Assembly (NCBI GenBank): GCA_042091035.1
Contig: JBELIG010000175.1
Coordinates: 1 to 6,887, forward strand
DNA: 6,887 bases
Reading direction: 5' to 3'
From: AM-2324 sp042091035
Lineage (GTDB): Bacteria; Bacteroidota; Bacteroidia; Chitinophagales; Saprospiraceae
Below the pieces are notes generated by a model, which ran no database searches, had not been told where the DNA came from, and saw only the letters and a program-made list of their open reading frames with translations. Of the stretch, positions 6,842 to 6,887 are shown piece after piece (the first letter of the stretch is position 1; each line of letters starts with the position of its first letter). Position numbers and translations under genes: made by a program.

Positions 6842-6887
6842 ATGAATAAGCGAATTATAGGTCTTGATGTGGCTCGTGCTATAGCCA
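6842..6887 (+). CDS. Start of a gene, probable DUF418/DUF1624-type multi-pass membrane protein (C-terminus beyond right edge)
   Basis: Fifteen codons are visible before the window ends, reading MNKRIIGLDVARAIA. The pattern R-I-x-G-L-D-x-A-R-A-x-A is characteristic of the N-terminus of DUF418 and related DUF1624/acyltransferase-like membrane proteins, where it leads into the first membrane helix. The start codon is eight bases after the Crp/Fnr stop codon, so the two genes are very likely co-transcribed. With so few residues the family call is tentative, although the short spacing and clean start make the presence of a gene credible. Confidence 0.6.
   Translation, partial: MNKRIIGLDVARAIA

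Overview
The window looks like chromosomal DNA from a member of the phylum Bacteroidota (a Flavobacteriia- or Cytophagia-like organism). Three things suggest this: a SusC/RagA-type outer-membrane transporter, a membrane-spanning beta-propeller/Y_Y_Y/LuxR regulator of a kind typical of that phylum, and AT-rich DNA without clear Shine-Dalgarno sites before the genes. No rRNA, tRNA, CRISPR array or insertion sequence was seen. The genus cannot be told from the sequence.

Layout. Positions 1-1957 (minus strand) hold the N-terminal 652 codons of a SusC-like TonB-dependent transporter, cut by the left edge. A 204-bp divergent intergenic region (1958-2161) contains an inverted repeat close to the susC start, an AT-rich inverted repeat, related CTACT(T)GCA sequences and one weak Bacteroidota-type promoter candidate. 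Positions 2162-5089 (plus) encode a 975-residue regulator with a signal peptide, a periplasmic beta-propeller and Y_Y_Y module, one membrane helix, a coiled coil and a LuxR-type helix-turn-helix. Only 40 bp later, 5130-5648 (plus) encodes a RidA/YjgF-family protein with an unusual N-terminal lipoprotein-like signal. A near-perfect bidirectional terminator (5654-5681) separates it from a convergent small five-helix membrane protein (5686-6111, minus). That gene is divergent from a Crp/Fnr-family regulator (6267-6833, plus). Eight bases after the regulator, the first 15 codons of another gene start (6842 to the right edge); its N-terminus resembles the DUF418/DUF1624 family of multi-pass membrane proteins.

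How the parts may work together. The left half looks like the regulatory end of a nutrient-uptake locus of the polysaccharide-utilization type. The regulator would sense a ligand in the periplasm and control the divergent susC operon without a kinase or phosphorelay; the SusD partner and any hydrolases would lie beyond the left edge, so the substrate is unknown. The RidA-like lipoprotein probably shares a transcript with the regulator. The right half is a separate unit: a Crp/Fnr regulator divergent from a small membrane protein and probably co-transcribed with a DUF418-like gene. No wholly new system is evident. The points most worth a second look are the exported RidA-like protein tied to the regulator and the repeat structure of the two divergent intergenic regions.
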